The position numbers and the translations under genes are program-made. This document shows, piece after piece, positions 35,900-45,108 of a stretch of 64,000 nt of DNA (position 1 is the first letter of the stretch; every line of letters starts with the position of its first letter). The DNA comes from Lentisphaerota bacterium (GTDB lineage Bacteria; Verrucomicrobiota; Lentisphaeria; Oligosphaerales; JABHEG01), in NCBI GenBank assembly GCA_018676675.1, contig JABHEG010000066.1:1-64000 (forward strand). The letters are read 5' to 3'. The notes beneath the pieces were generated by a model. It was not told the origin of the DNA. It did not search any database and saw only the letters and a list, made by a program, of their open reading frames with translations.

Positions 35900-37378
35900 T
35901 CACCTCTCTTGCCTCAGGACGTCGATGGGCCGCCCCGGCAGACGGCCGGTTTTCCCTTTGCCGCTGAGGTGCGGGGAACCAAATCCGAGAGCCTTGATGA
36001 ACTCGTAGCCGTTGAGGAAGGGGTCTTCGAAGCGGGCGAGCCACTCGTCAGTCAATCTGTCGAGCTCCTCGCGCTTGGCGGCGTAGTCATCGTCGTAGTA
36101 GCGGTTGGTGAGCTGGTGCGGGTCGGCTTTGCGGTCGTAGAGCGTGTTCCAGTCTTCCTTGACCTTACCGTTGACGGGGCCGCGCCTGGAATACGTGAAG
36201 TCCCTGGTGAAGACCCCGCGCCAGGAGGGGATGAAGTAGAACAGCGGGACAGACGCCACCGCGTCGTCACTGCCTGACAAGAGATGCGGCGTGAGATCCT
36301 GCCCGTCGCAGGTATCCGGGATCGGCAGGCCCATCATGCCGAGGATCGTGGGCATGAGATCGAGTGTACCGACCAGCAGCTCGGAGGCGCGCGGTTTGAG
36401 CTTTCCCGGATAGCGGATGAGCAGTGGCACGCGGCATGACTCGTCTTCGGGGAAACTCTTGGCCCATGGGCGGCCGTGCGCACCGTGCAGATCACCGTGG
36501 TCGGAGGTAAAAACGACGATCGTGTTGTCGTCCATGCCTTGCTCTTTGAGCGTTTTCATGAGTCGGCCGAAGGCGATGTCGCAGCCGGTGCACATGGCCA
36601 TGTAGCCCTGCATGTTCTTGCGCACCTTCGGCGTGTCCGGTTGCGAGGGACGGAGCTTGATCGTGGCCGGGTCGTAGAGTTTCTCGAGCTCCGGCAATGT
36701 GGTGTATTTCTGGCCTTTGTGGTCGTGGGGCGGGTGCCAGGAGACAACCAGCGCCCAGGGATCGTCTTTAGGTGATTCCTCGATGAACTGCTGCGCCTGA
36801 TCGGTCTGTCCGTAGACCTCCCATCTGTTAAACTTGACGCGTTTCCCGGTGTGCTGATCGTAGTAGAAAGCAATATTCGGATCGTAGTTAAGTTGGCAGT
36901 TGTTGCTCAGGAAGACATCGTCGAAGCCGTAGCGGTGGGGACCCGCCGGGACGCCGCGATTGCGATCGCCGCCGTAGAGGTGCCATTTGCCGATGTAACC
37001 GGTGCGGTAGCCGTTGTCGCGCAGCACTTCGCCGAAGTACTTCCCTTTGCCGGGCAGCATGCAGACGTCGTTGCTGATCGCGCCGTTCTTGAGCGGATGT
37101 TGGCCGCTCAGCAGCATGCCGCGCATGGGGGTGCAGACCGGCGTGGAGGAGACGCAGTACTCAAACCGGACACCTTCGCTTGCCAGTCGGTCGAGGTGCG
37201 GCGTCTGGATCTGCTCGTTGCCGTAGCAGCCGAGCATATCGAACGACTGCTGGTCGGTGAAGACAAGCAGCAGGTTCGGTTTCTTGCTGTTCCGGGGTTC
37301 CGCAGCGTAGGTATTCAGGCCAGCCAGAGCCGTGCCAGTCGCGGCCATCTTGATGAAGTCACGTCGTGACGGATTCAT
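35900..37378 (-). CDS. TAT-exported S1 sulfatase
   Basis: The protein is 492 aa. The N-terminus has a twin-arginine signal (SRRDFIKMAATGTALAGL), so it is folded before export. PNLLLVFTDQQSFD opens the sulfatase fold. The formylglycine site reads CTPMR (Cys82), keeping Cys, Pro and Arg. TSDHGDLHGAHG supplies the second metal-binding Asp/His set. DQQ in place of the usual DD at the first metal site is a known variant of some subfamilies. A TAT signal suits a sulfatase whose cysteine is modified in the cytosol. It lies between the WbsX-like gene (62-base gap) and cassette B. Confidence 0.92.
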   Translation of the reverse strand: MNPSRRDFIKMAATGTALAGLNTYAAEPRNSKKPNLLLVFTDQQSFDMLGCYGNEQIQTPHLDRLASEGVRFEYCVSSTPVCTPMRGMLLSGQHPLKNGAISNDVCMLPGKGKYFGEVLRDNGYRTGYIGKWHLYGGDRNRGVPAGPHRYGFDDVFLSNNCQLNYDPNIAFYYDQHTGKRVKFNRWEVYGQTDQAQQFIEESPKDDPWALVVSWHPPHDHKGQKYTTLPELEKLYDPATIKLRPSQPDTPKVRKNMQGYMAMCTGCDIAFGRLMKTLKEQGMDDNTIVVFTSDHGDLHGAHGRPWAKSFPEDESCRVPLLIRYPGKLKPRASELLVGTLDLMPTILGMMGLPIPDTCDGQDLTPHLLSGSDDAVASVPLFYFIPSWRGVFTRDFTYSRRGPVNGKVKEDWNTLYDRKADPHQLTNRYYDDDYAAKREELDRLTDEWLARFEDPFLNGYEFIKALGFGSPHLSGKGKTGRLPGRPIDVLRQER

Positions 37379-37440
37379 GGTGTCTTTCCGGCTTCCTTCG
37401 GGCGTTGCCTCGGACTGTCATTGTCATGTCTCTCTGGGGC

Positions 37441-38487
37441 TCATTGCCCGGATTTGAGGACACGCTGCAGTTCTTCCAGTTTCATATATTGGTCGCCTTC
37501 GGTCGGCGCGACGAAGCCGCCTTCGCCGAACTCGTTCCAGGCGTAGCAGTTGAAGGCGGGTTGGACGGTGCCGTCGGGAAGCGGCAGACCGAGGTTTGGC
37601 AGGGCCAGCAGGTCCTGTTTCATCAGCGCCAACTCGTGGCGCCACTCGTCGCGGTCGGGCAGCGCGAAGCAGGCGCGGGTGTCGGGCCACGGGCGCGGGT
37701 TCCAGCCAGCGGGCATGTAGGGCATGTAGGGGATCGCGTCGTCGCTGTGGACGCGGCGCGCTTTCCGGCAGAGCTCTGCCAGTATCTCGTAGGGATAATC
37801 CTCCTCGGTGCGCGGCAGATTCGGAACGTCCATATAGGTGCAGGTGAAGTCGAACACATCGGCGATGGGATTGTCCGCATCGACGCCGCCCCCGGCCATC
37901 ACGCCGGACCCGATGATCACGTCCATGCCCTCTTCGGCGAACAGCTCACGGATGGAATCGAGTTGCCTGTTGCAGCGGACGATATCTCTGCCATTCTGCT
38001 CGATGAAGAAGTGTGCACCGTGGACTTTGAACACGGCCCGCCCGCCGACCTTCAGGTACGACGGGTGCGAGATGCACTTCCGCCAAGTCTCAAGGCACTC
38101 CTGCCACTGCTGGTCGGCCGTCACCTCGAACGGCGGATGATTGCAGAACTCGATGAAGAAGCTCATGCTCTCGGCAAACGGCGAGGCAATGAATTCACCC
38201 AGTGCACGGTTGAGGAAGCGGCTGTTCGGTTCGCGTTCCTGATCCGGCTCGTTGTAGTACCACAGGATCGGGAAGAAATCGACACCGTACGCGGATGCCG
38301 CCTCGATCTCGCGATCCATGGTCTCCTGGCAATTGTATTCGCCCAGCAGCGGGACGCGCGCCGGGAATTCCGGGCGCCAGTCGCTGCCCTGGTCGGCGGC
38401 AAACGAGTCCGCATGGCGGTGCCACTTGTTGGGAAGGGGCTTCCACCAGCCGGCAAAGTAGTTCACTCCGGTCAGAATCGGGCTCAT
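37441..38487 (-). CDS. WbsX/GH99-like TIM-barrel protein
   Basis: The protein is 348 aa with no signal peptide. ATG 38487 overlaps the stop of the sulfatase upstream by four bases (ATGA), so they are co-translated. The sequence has the marks of the glycosyltransferase-WbsX/GH99-like family: GVNYFAGWWKP at the start, FFPILWYYNEPDQ, and CYAWNEFGEGG near the end, where a catalytic Glu is expected by analogy with GH99 endo-mannosidases. Its likely role is cleavage of an internal glycosidic bond in a desulfated oligosaccharide in the cytosol. The exact substrate is unknown. Confidence 0.8.
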   Translation of the reverse strand: MSPILTGVNYFAGWWKPLPNKWHRHADSFAADQGSDWRPEFPARVPLLGEYNCQETMDREIEAASAYGVDFFPILWYYNEPDQEREPNSRFLNRALGEFIASPFAESMSFFIEFCNHPPFEVTADQQWQECLETWRKCISHPSYLKVGGRAVFKVHGAHFFIEQNGRDIVRCNRQLDSIRELFAEEGMDVIIGSGVMAGGGVDADNPIADVFDFTCTYMDVPNLPRTEEDYPYEILAELCRKARRVHSDDAIPYMPYMPAGWNPRPWPDTRACFALPDRDEWRHELALMKQDLLALPNLGLPLPDGTVQPAFNCYAWNEFGEGGFVAPTEGDQYMKLEELQRVLKSGQ

Positions 38488-39914
38488 CGCTGCTCCTGAT
38501 CAGATCCACTCGACCGCGAGTACTGGTCCGGGAAGGGGATCCTGTAGTGGTGGTCCGGGTCGACGGTACGTGTTTTCCAGTCCTCGAAGGCCGCACGCAG
38601 TTCTGCCAGTTTGCCCGGGGCGTCTTGTGCCAGGTTGCGGTCCTCATGGACGTCGTCGCTCAGGTTGTACAGGAGTTCGAGGAAACCCGCGTCCGGATAG
38701 CCGCCGTCCACGGACCGTGCGAATGGCGGCGCTTCCTTGAATTCGCGGATGTACTTCCAGTCACCTTTGATGTAGGCCTCCGCCCATACGTTGTTCCACC
38801 CGCCCGGGTCCGGGCGCCATTCGCGGCGGCGCCAGCCGAGCTCGCGCTTCTGTTCGGGGCAGGCCCCGGAGAGAATGGGTGTCAGGTCTATTCCGTCGAA
38901 GGGGCGTTCCGGATCCGCATGTCCGGCTGCCCCCGCGGCCTCGACGATGGTCCGCGAGAAGTCCGTGAGGATGCCGACCTGGTGCGACACCACCCCCTCC
39001 GGATAGACACCGGGCCACTTGGCAATCGCCGGCACGCGTATGCCGCCGTCGAGCATGCCCTGCTTGTGCCCGCGCAACGGCGCGTTGATCGAGGCCGGCG
39101 TGCCACCGTTGTCACTGCTGAACAGGACCATGGTGTTCTCGTCCAGCCCGAGCTCCGTCAGGATCGCCAGCAGGTCGCCGATCCGTCGGTCCACATGCTC
39201 GACCATTCTGGTCAACAGCGGCCGCTGCTGCTCGCGCGGCAGGTTGCAGTCCTTCTTGCCGCCGCTTTTCTCGTTCCACCAGGCGAACTCGGGGCCTTCG
39301 ACGGGGTCTGCCGGGTCCTGGAAGGGCGCGTGTGGCGTGCACAACGGCAGGTACACGAAGAACGGGTTGGCGCGGTTGGCGCGTATGAAGTCGATCGCCT
39401 TGTCGATGAACACATCATCCGAGTACTGGCCGGCATACTGCGGCGCCAGTTCACCGTTCTCCCAGAAATCGTCGGTGCCGTTGTCGCGTCTGTGGCCGAA
39501 ATAGGAGTGGTTGTGGAAGCTGCCGATCCAGGTGTCGAAGCCCTGCGCATCCGGTGTTGACACGCCGTTGACTTCGCCGATGTTCCACTTTCCGAAACTG
39601 CCGGTCGCGTACCCCGTTCTCTTCAGGTACTGCGCGAAGCACGGTTCGTCGGTCCCGGAAATCGCGTCACAGGTCGGCGTGCCGTGGTAGGCTTCCGCCC
39701 ATTCCCCGAGGCGGCTCTGGTACCGGCCGGTCAGCAGCGCGCGACGCGACGGCGAACAGATGTTGCTGGTCGCGTAGAACTGGGTGAACCGAATCCCCTC
39801 CGCGGCAAGTCGATCGATGCTCGGCGTCGAAATCCCGCTGTCTGGATTGTAGCAGCTCAGATCTCCGTAGCCCAGATCGTCCATCAGGATGAGAACGATG
39901 TTCGGCGGGGTCAT
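38484..39914 (-). CDS. S1 sulfatase without signal peptide
   Basis: The protein is 476 aa, beginning MTPPNIVLILMDDLGYGD with no leader, so it is probably cytosolic. The formylglycine site is CSPSR (Cys53). FSSDNGGTPAS supplies the second metal ligands and the sulfatase C-terminal LYNLSDDVHEDRNLAQ is intact. It is close to module 1 of the double sulfatase. Paired in one overlapping unit with the WbsX-like protein, it may desulfate imported oligosaccharides just before that enzyme cuts them. An upstream in-frame start with a signal was looked for and not found. Confidence 0.9.
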   Translation of the reverse strand: MTPPNIVLILMDDLGYGDLSCYNPDSGISTPSIDRLAAEGIRFTQFYATSNICSPSRRALLTGRYQSRLGEWAEAYHGTPTCDAISGTDEPCFAQYLKRTGYATGSFGKWNIGEVNGVSTPDAQGFDTWIGSFHNHSYFGHRRDNGTDDFWENGELAPQYAGQYSDDVFIDKAIDFIRANRANPFFVYLPLCTPHAPFQDPADPVEGPEFAWWNEKSGGKKDCNLPREQQRPLLTRMVEHVDRRIGDLLAILTELGLDENTMVLFSSDNGGTPASINAPLRGHKQGMLDGGIRVPAIAKWPGVYPEGVVSHQVGILTDFSRTIVEAAGAAGHADPERPFDGIDLTPILSGACPEQKRELGWRRREWRPDPGGWNNVWAEAYIKGDWKYIREFKEAPPFARSVDGGYPDAGFLELLYNLSDDVHEDRNLAQDAPGKLAELRAAFEDWKTRTVDPDHHYRIPFPDQYSRSSGSDQEQR

Positions 39915-39950
39915 TTGGCAGCTTCCTTGCTTCGTGTTTCTACTCCCAAA

Positions 39951-40012
39951 GTGGGAGGCGCACTCTGTGCCGTGCCCCTTCTGTTCGGTCGCGGCAAGGA
40001 TGCCCCTCCCAC
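39951..40012. repeat. 62-bp inverted-repeat element
   Basis: GTGGGAGGCGCACTCTGTGCCG (39951-39972) pairs imperfectly with CGGCAAGGATGCCCCTCCCAC (39992-40012), giving stems of about 20 bases. It lies in the 146-base gap between the pectate-lyase-like gene and the sulfatase, inside the operon. It could be a REP-type or miniature element, or an RNA hairpin that tunes operon expression. No T-run follows, so it is not a classic terminator. Confidence 0.6.
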
Positions 40013-40060
40013 GTTCCGGACTGCCGCCCCCCAGAGCAGGTTCGGGGTGCGTGTGGTCAT

Positions 40061-42607
40061 CTACTCTTCTCCGTCTGCAAGTGCTGGAGCGACGCCGAAC
40101 ACATCAAAACCGGCCACGCGGATAACTCCATCCGCACCCGGGTCGGCCACCCGGAGCCGGACGTGGCGCGCCATGACCGGCGGCAGGATCGGGATGTCGA
40201 CCCAGCTGTGCGGGACGGGCTGGTGCTTGCCGCCCGGACGGGCGTAGAGCACGGTTGCGCGTCTGAAATTGGTGCCGTCGCTGCTGACCAGAAGCTCAGC
40301 CGTCACCGTGTTCAGCGGCAGTTGCAGGAACCGGCCGGCCCCCTCGATGCTCACCCGGTTCAGAAGTGTCTCGGTCCCCAGATCCACGTCCAGCAGTGCA
40401 TCGGCGGGGGCTTCCCACCACGTTCGCGGGTCACGATCGACGGCGCGCCTCGGGTCGCTGCCGGCAGCCGTTGCACTGGCACTGACAGTGCGCCCGGTCG
40501 TCAGAGAGCACTCGTTGAAGAACCGAACCGCATTCCGGGCCGCCGTAATGGGATGATTGATGAACTTCGGTTGAATGCTCTTGCCGTAGACATGGAGGGG
40601 ACCGTGGAACGCAGGTGATGTCTCGAACCAGTTGTGCGTCTTGTCCCCGCTGCCGGTGCCGAAGTAGCCCAGCATGTCGATCGGGCCTCCGGCATCCAGC
40701 TTCAGGCACGTCTCGCGCGCCACGTCATGCATGCTCAACCAGAACTCGGCGTCCCGGCAACCCCGCCCGTTCTCTTCCACAAAGTGGAAATGATATCGCG
40801 GGTAGAACCCGACCAATCCCCACGTCTTCTGCCCTACGCAGTCGCCGAAGGTGTAGTGGACGCTGTGCTCGTGGTGAAACGCGGCCAGTTTCCGCGTCCG
40901 TTCCGATGAGCGCTCGCTCTTGGCCAGACGGCCGGCCTCCGCCCACGGACCGTAGGACCAGGCGACTCGCTCCAATCGCCCGTTTCGCGACCCTCCGCTC
41001 ACGTGGATGCCCTTGTACAACGCAGTACCCCACACGTCGCGGACAAGATGGTCGTCGCAGCGGTGGGCAGCCAGGTCGATGCCGTACGTCGCGTTGAGGA
41101 TATGCATGTCAACGATCCAGATCCCACGACCAGCACCGCGGATCGCGTAGGGGTAGGAAATGACGTTGTCAACGTCGGGTGGTTGCTCCGGAAACACGAT
41201 ATTGAACCCGCGCACGCCCGAGGTCGGCATCAGCGTGAGCAATGCAGGCGCAGTCGCCGCGTCCGGTGCGCCCCTGCCCGAGTAGCCGGCCAGCGAACAG
41301 GTCTCCCGGTACTGGCGGATCTTGCCGTGTCCGAGGGGGCCGCGAAGCTCCACGCCGGACGGTACGGTCAATGGCGCTGTGACCCGGTACTCGCCCTGCG
41401 GCAGGTAGACCGTGCCGCCACCAGCTCTGCCCATGTCCACGAGAGCCTGGCTGATCGCGCGGGTGTCGTCAACTACACCGTCTCCGGCGGCTCCGTATGG
41501 CAGCGCCGTTACGTCGACAAACGCGTCTGGCTCGACACGCGTGGGCACCGGCACGTGCCGGAACCTGTAGGTGCGTCCCTTGGCCTCCGGGACGTTGTCG
41601 AGGTCGGCGTAGTGCATGCCGTAGTACCACGGATCCCAGCCGTGCTCCATTCTGGGCCGCGCCACACTGTGCATCAGGCCGCCGTACCCGAAAACCTGGT
41701 GCTGTTTGACGTGCGGTCGCTTGCGGATCAGCACCGGCAGACGCGCGTGCGCCACGTCGACCCCGTCGATGGCAAGCGCGTCCAGCCGTCCCAGTTCGAG
41801 GCCGACCAGGTTGCGTCTCGTGAATCTGTCCACGGCCGATCGTTGCGCCGGCCCTATGGCCGCTCCGCTCAGTGCTGCTCTGGCCCGCCCCCAGACATCG
41901 TTCGAGAAACGGACATCGCGCATCCATGCGAACTCGGTGCTGTTCAGTGCAGTGACGCCGCGGCGCAGGACCGTGCCGCGGATGCCGTCCACGACGGAGG
42001 CATTGACCATTTGCAGATCGATCCCGTTGTAGGCGTTGCACAAGGTGATCTTCCGCAGCGTCGTGCACCCTCCGGCGATGGCGAATGGATAGGGAACGAC
42101 CGCGGCCGGGGATTGCTCCGGGTAGTAGATGCAGATCCCGATCACGCCTGTCTCGCGACCCGGTGTGACCTCGATCAGTGGGGGGCCGTCTTCGCTGCCC
42201 GAGCCGGTGCATGCCAAGAGTACCGTCTGCGTGAAGGCGTCGGTGCTCTCGGGCTCGCGCCACTCTCCCTGCAACGTTGTGCCGAATCCGACGCGCAGTC
42301 CGGACTCGAGCCGGTACCGACCCACAGGCAGGAATACCACGCCGCCGTTGATTGCGCGCACCGCGTCCAGCGCTTTCTGGATCGCGGGAGAGGCGTCTCG
42401 TTCACCGCTTGAATCGGCGTTGTAGGGGGGAGCGGTGACCACGGCCGAGGCCACGACCGTCTCACCGTTGCTCAGGACAAACGTAGGTGTCATCCGACGG
42501 CTCCCTGCAACAGTCCGCGATACGCCATCCAGCCCGGTGAGACAGACGGTGGCCAGCAGGATCCCCGCAATCCAGGAGTCGCTTGACCGGGCAGGATGGA
42601 ACATCAT
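40061..42607 (-). CDS. Exported double pectate-lyase-fold protein with F5/8-type C-terminal domain
   Basis: The protein is 848 aa from ATG 42607; ATG 42604 is equally possible. The GAGGAG ribosome site lies in the last codons and stop of the regulator gene, seven bases away, so expression is tied to it. A signal segment is at about residues 12-35. Two beta-helix openings are seen (SPAIQKALDAVRAINGGVVF and AISQALVDMGRAGGGTVYLP), indicating two pectate-lyase-superfamily halves. Residues about 700-840 look like a discoidin/F5-8 type C carbohydrate-binding domain. It probably binds or cleaves a polysaccharide outside the cell. The gene at 26897-28346 is a relative of one half (YPEQ motif in both). 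Confidence 0.85.
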   Translation of the reverse strand: MMFHPARSSDSWIAGILLATVCLTGLDGVSRTVAGSRRMTPTFVLSNGETVVASAVVTAPPYNADSSGERDASPAIQKALDAVRAINGGVVFLPVGRYRLESGLRVGFGTTLQGEWREPESTDAFTQTVLLACTGSGSEDGPPLIEVTPGRETGVIGICIYYPEQSPAAVVPYPFAIAGGCTTLRKITLCNAYNGIDLQMVNASVVDGIRGTVLRRGVTALNSTEFAWMRDVRFSNDVWGRARAALSGAAIGPAQRSAVDRFTRRNLVGLELGRLDALAIDGVDVAHARLPVLIRKRPHVKQHQVFGYGGLMHSVARPRMEHGWDPWYYGMHYADLDNVPEAKGRTYRFRHVPVPTRVEPDAFVDVTALPYGAAGDGVVDDTRAISQALVDMGRAGGGTVYLPQGEYRVTAPLTVPSGVELRGPLGHGKIRQYRETCSLAGYSGRGAPDAATAPALLTLMPTSGVRGFNIVFPEQPPDVDNVISYPYAIRGAGRGIWIVDMHILNATYGIDLAAHRCDDHLVRDVWGTALYKGIHVSGGSRNGRLERVAWSYGPWAEAGRLAKSERSSERTRKLAAFHHEHSVHYTFGDCVGQKTWGLVGFYPRYHFHFVEENGRGCRDAEFWLSMHDVARETCLKLDAGGPIDMLGYFGTGSGDKTHNWFETSPAFHGPLHVYGKSIQPKFINHPITAARNAVRFFNECSLTTGRTVSASATAAGSDPRRAVDRDPRTWWEAPADALLDVDLGTETLLNRVSIEGAGRFLQLPLNTVTAELLVSSDGTNFRRATVLYARPGGKHQPVPHSWVDIPILPPVMARHVRLRVADPGADGVIRVAGFDVFGVAPALADGEE

Positions 42608-42614
42608 GGGAGGC

Positions 42615-43691
42615 CTACTCCTCTTTCACCGTCCGGACACTGCCGCGTGCGACCAACTCCGGCCGCAGCCAGGACGACTGTGCCGGCGATGTGTCGCCGG
42701 CCAAACGCTGCAACAGGCGCTCCGCCGCCACCCGGCCAATCTCGAAGTGCGGTTGCCGCACTGCCGTCACCGGCGGATCCACGATCTCAAACGCCTGGAT
42801 GTCACCGATGACGACTAAAGACAGGTCCTCCGGGATGCCCAAGCCGAGGCGGCGCGCGATCCGCAAACAGTGCACACCTAGCCCGTCATCGGACGCAACA
42901 ACCGCAGTCAACTCGCGGTGTTCGCTCAGGAACTCGCGTAAGGCACAGGCCGGAGTGCGCTCTGCGGCGTCCCGCTCCGCTCTGCCCACAGAGACCCGGA
43001 CCCGCGGCAGCGCCACAAAATCGATCCCGGCCTCCGCCAGCATCTCCGCCATGCCCTGGCGCATCAGCTCCTCACTCGTCGAGTCCACGTCTTTGTCCAG
43101 GATGCCGATTCGGGTGTGCCCGTGCGCCACCAGGTGGTCAACCGCCTGACGGCCCAGTTGCCCACGGTGCGTGGTTACAGCGTCTGCCTCCACCCCCGGC
43201 AGCTCCGTGTCCACCAGCACGGTCGGCAATTGACGGCCCTGAACAAGCTCGGCCAATTGCCCAGCGTACTTGGCATACGGCGGGGGATAGACAATGGCAC
43301 CCGCAACCAGTGCGTCAGTGAGCCCTTCCAGAAGTTCAAGTTCCTGGCTGTAATCGCTGTCCGCCACCTGCAGAAGCAGGCGGTACGAGTCGTCCCCGAG
43401 CCCAGACTTGACGCCCCGGATGATGTCGCGCATGTGCTCGGCCGCCAGGCTCGGCAACACCAACGCCACGGTCTTGCCCGCGACCAGCGACTCCGGCACG
43501 AACGTTCCGCGTCCGGCCTGGGAGTCCAGGTAGCCCTGCCCCACCAGCACGTTCACCGCCTGCTGCACCAAGGTGTGGCTGACCCCGAAATCCCGCGACA
43601 GCTCACGTAAACTCGGAATCCGGCTGCCTGGCCCAAACTCCCGGCTACGGATCCGACGTCGCAGCTCTGCCTGAATACCAGCACCGTTCAC
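42615..43691 (-). CDS. GntR-type HTH regulator with LacI-type sugar sensor
   Basis: The protein is 358 aa from GTG 43691; an upstream in-frame start at 43736 lies within the candidate operator. Residues about 1-70 are a GntR winged helix (IQAELRRRIRSREFGPGSRI, then SRDFGVSHTLVQQAVNVL). The rest is a periplasmic-binding-protein/LacI sensor (KTVALVLPSLAAEHMRDIIR, then VVASDDGLGVHCLRIA). This architecture is that of AraR-like regulators that respond to a sugar. It heads the minus-strand polysaccharide cluster and probably controls it and itself. Confidence 0.88.
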   Translation of the reverse strand: MNGAGIQAELRRRIRSREFGPGSRIPSLRELSRDFGVSHTLVQQAVNVLVGQGYLDSQAGRGTFVPESLVAGKTVALVLPSLAAEHMRDIIRGVKSGLGDDSYRLLLQVADSDYSQELELLEGLTDALVAGAIVYPPPYAKYAGQLAELVQGRQLPTVLVDTELPGVEADAVTTHRGQLGRQAVDHLVAHGHTRIGILDKDVDSTSEELMRQGMAEMLAEAGIDFVALPRVRVSVGRAERDAAERTPACALREFLSEHRELTAVVASDDGLGVHCLRIARRLGLGIPEDLSLVVIGDIQAFEIVDPPVTAVRQPHFEIGRVAAERLLQRLAGDTSPAQSSWLRPELVARGSVRTVKEE

Positions 43692-43720
43692 GATAGCACA
43701 CCTTTCTCTAACGCTACCCA

Positions 43721-43760
43721 CTGTATAGTACAGCAACGCCCTTTTGTCAATACGACAGTC
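43721..43760. promoter_or_regulatory. Candidate operator palindromes upstream of the GntR/LacI regulator
   Basis: CTGTATAGTACAG at 43721-43733 has perfect five-base arms (CTGTA/TACAG) around a three-base centre. A second inverted pair, TGTCAATACGACA, follows at about 43746-43758. Both lie 30-70 bases upstream of the chosen GTG. GntR proteins bind short palindromes of this form, so autoregulation is plausible. No binding data exist and no second copy was found by eye at other gene starts. Confidence 0.4.
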
Positions 43761-43841
43761 GATTTTTCAGATTGCCTGTGAGAAAGGGATGCCTCAGCGC
43801 GCATGGAGGATGCCACTCTGGGTCACGGCATTGGGGCCGAC

Positions 43842-43877
43842 CCGAGTCTTGCCGAGTCTTGGGCCACCCGAGTCTTG
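43842..43877. repeat. Triplicated 10-mer CCGAGTCTTG
   Basis: Copies start at 43842, 43852 and 43868 in the gap between the regulator and the preceding minus-strand gene. The gap 43761-43959 has no gene. Function is unknown. It resembles in style the stuttering words seen beside the four-helix genes. Confidence 0.6.
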
Positions 43878-43959
43878 CAGGAGCACAGGAAAGAGGAACT
43901 CGGGTAGGTCAGAGTTCCGGGCGCAGAGTCGTCGTGCCCGACGAAGCCGGTGTTGATCT

Positions 43960-45108
43960 TCACCGGGAGTCTTCCAGCTTACCGAACATGATGCGGTCTG
44001 AACTCCCTTTGTGGTCGCTCTGACTGACTGCCAGCCAGATGGTGCCGCGGTGCTCATGGAAGCTCGGGTATTGGAAGGAATTGGGGGTCGCGAAACGGTA
44101 CTTGCGTTCCCAGGTCATACCGTCGCGGGACACGTCGATATTGAACACACTCCGGTTGCAGCCATCGATGCATGAGTCTTCCTGCCAGCCGAGCTGGTAG
44201 ACCCCGTCGAATTCCTCGAATGTCGGCTTCGACGGCAGGCCGTTCGGAACACATGACCTTTCCTCAGCAACACTCCAAACACGTCCGTCTTGGCTCGTCG
44301 TGAAATGGTAGTTGCCGTTCTCGTTGCGGCAGATCGCCATCCACGTGCCGTCCGGCAGGCGGTTGACCGCGGATTCGCTGAGTTGCTCCGTCTGCGGTTC
44401 GTTGTAATGCCCCAACACCTCGAACGTGACGAAGTCATCATGCAGCAGAGCTAGCGCATTCTGTCTGCCGGGGTAGTTGTTCAATGCGACGTAGATCCTG
44501 CCGTCGAACTGCTTGAACGAATCGAAGGGATAGAAGCCTGACGCTTTCGCCGGCTTGGTGAACCCTTGGGCGGCGGCGTCCGCATGGAAGGGCCGGGGTT
44601 GCATGTCGAAGCCCCCGGCGGCTGTTTTGAGTTTGGCCTTGTGGATGCTGCCGTCGAAAGTCTGCCGACCGAGGTCGAAATCGCGGTACCAGATCTGCTC
44701 CTCGTACCCCGCTCCTTGGCTTGCGAAGAAGCAGCGAAGAGTCTGCTCGTCGATCTGCAGGATGCGAGGCACGAAACACATCCCTAGGGGAAGCGTCACG
44801 TTGTCGAATGCCTGCTCGGACTTGGCCAGTAGATGGGTCTTCTCGACAGCGAGCGTTTCCAGATTCACGACAGCAAGCACGCAGTACTCGTGTACCCCTG
44901 CCCCATGCCCTGGCTCGACGTCGTTGTCGTGCTCGACGATGTATGCATGACTCTCCACGCACACGAACTCCGCATCGTGTGCTCCTTTCACGCACGGTGC
45001 GCTCACTCTGATCAAGCCTGCCAAGACGCTGTCCCCGGCCGCTTCTGGATCCCACCCCAAAGGCAAGAGCCCTTGTCCTTCAATCGGCTGCATCTGAGAC
45101 ATCTCCAT
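43960..45108 (-). CDS. Sialidase-like beta-propeller protein, cytosolic
   Basis: The protein is 382 aa from ATG 45108 with no signal peptide. Asp-box-like repeats are present (TSQDGRVWSVAEE, SRDGMTWERKYR) along with repeated strand patterns of a propeller (SFKQFDGRIYVALNN, NRLPDGTWMAICR, EFDGVYQLGWQ). It belongs broadly to the sialidase/BNR superfamily; the exact enzyme family is not recognised. It is divergent from the SGNH gene at 45388; the 279-base gap (45109-45387) shows no clear operator. Confidence 0.7.
   Translation of the reverse strand: MEMSQMQPIEGQGLLPLGWDPEAAGDSVLAGLIRVSAPCVKGAHDAEFVCVESHAYIVEHDNDVEPGHGAGVHEYCVLAVVNLETLAVEKTHLLAKSEQAFDNVTLPLGMCFVPRILQIDEQTLRCFFASQGAGYEEQIWYRDFDLGRQTFDGSIHKAKLKTAAGGFDMQPRPFHADAAAQGFTKPAKASGFYPFDSFKQFDGRIYVALNNYPGRQNALALLHDDFVTFEVLGHYNEPQTEQLSESAVNRLPDGTWMAICRNENGNYHFTTSQDGRVWSVAEERSCVPNGLPSKPTFEEFDGVYQLGWQEDSCIDGCNRSVFNIDVSRDGMTWERKYRFATPNSFQYPSFHEHRGTIWLAVSQSDHKGSSDRIMFGKLEDSR

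Noticed and set aside
37366..38499. 377-codon plus-strand frame
   Set aside because: Opposite the WbsX-like gene, whose motifs are unmistakable.
41003..42412. 469-codon plus-strand frame
   Set aside because: Shadow of the double beta-helix gene on the other strand.
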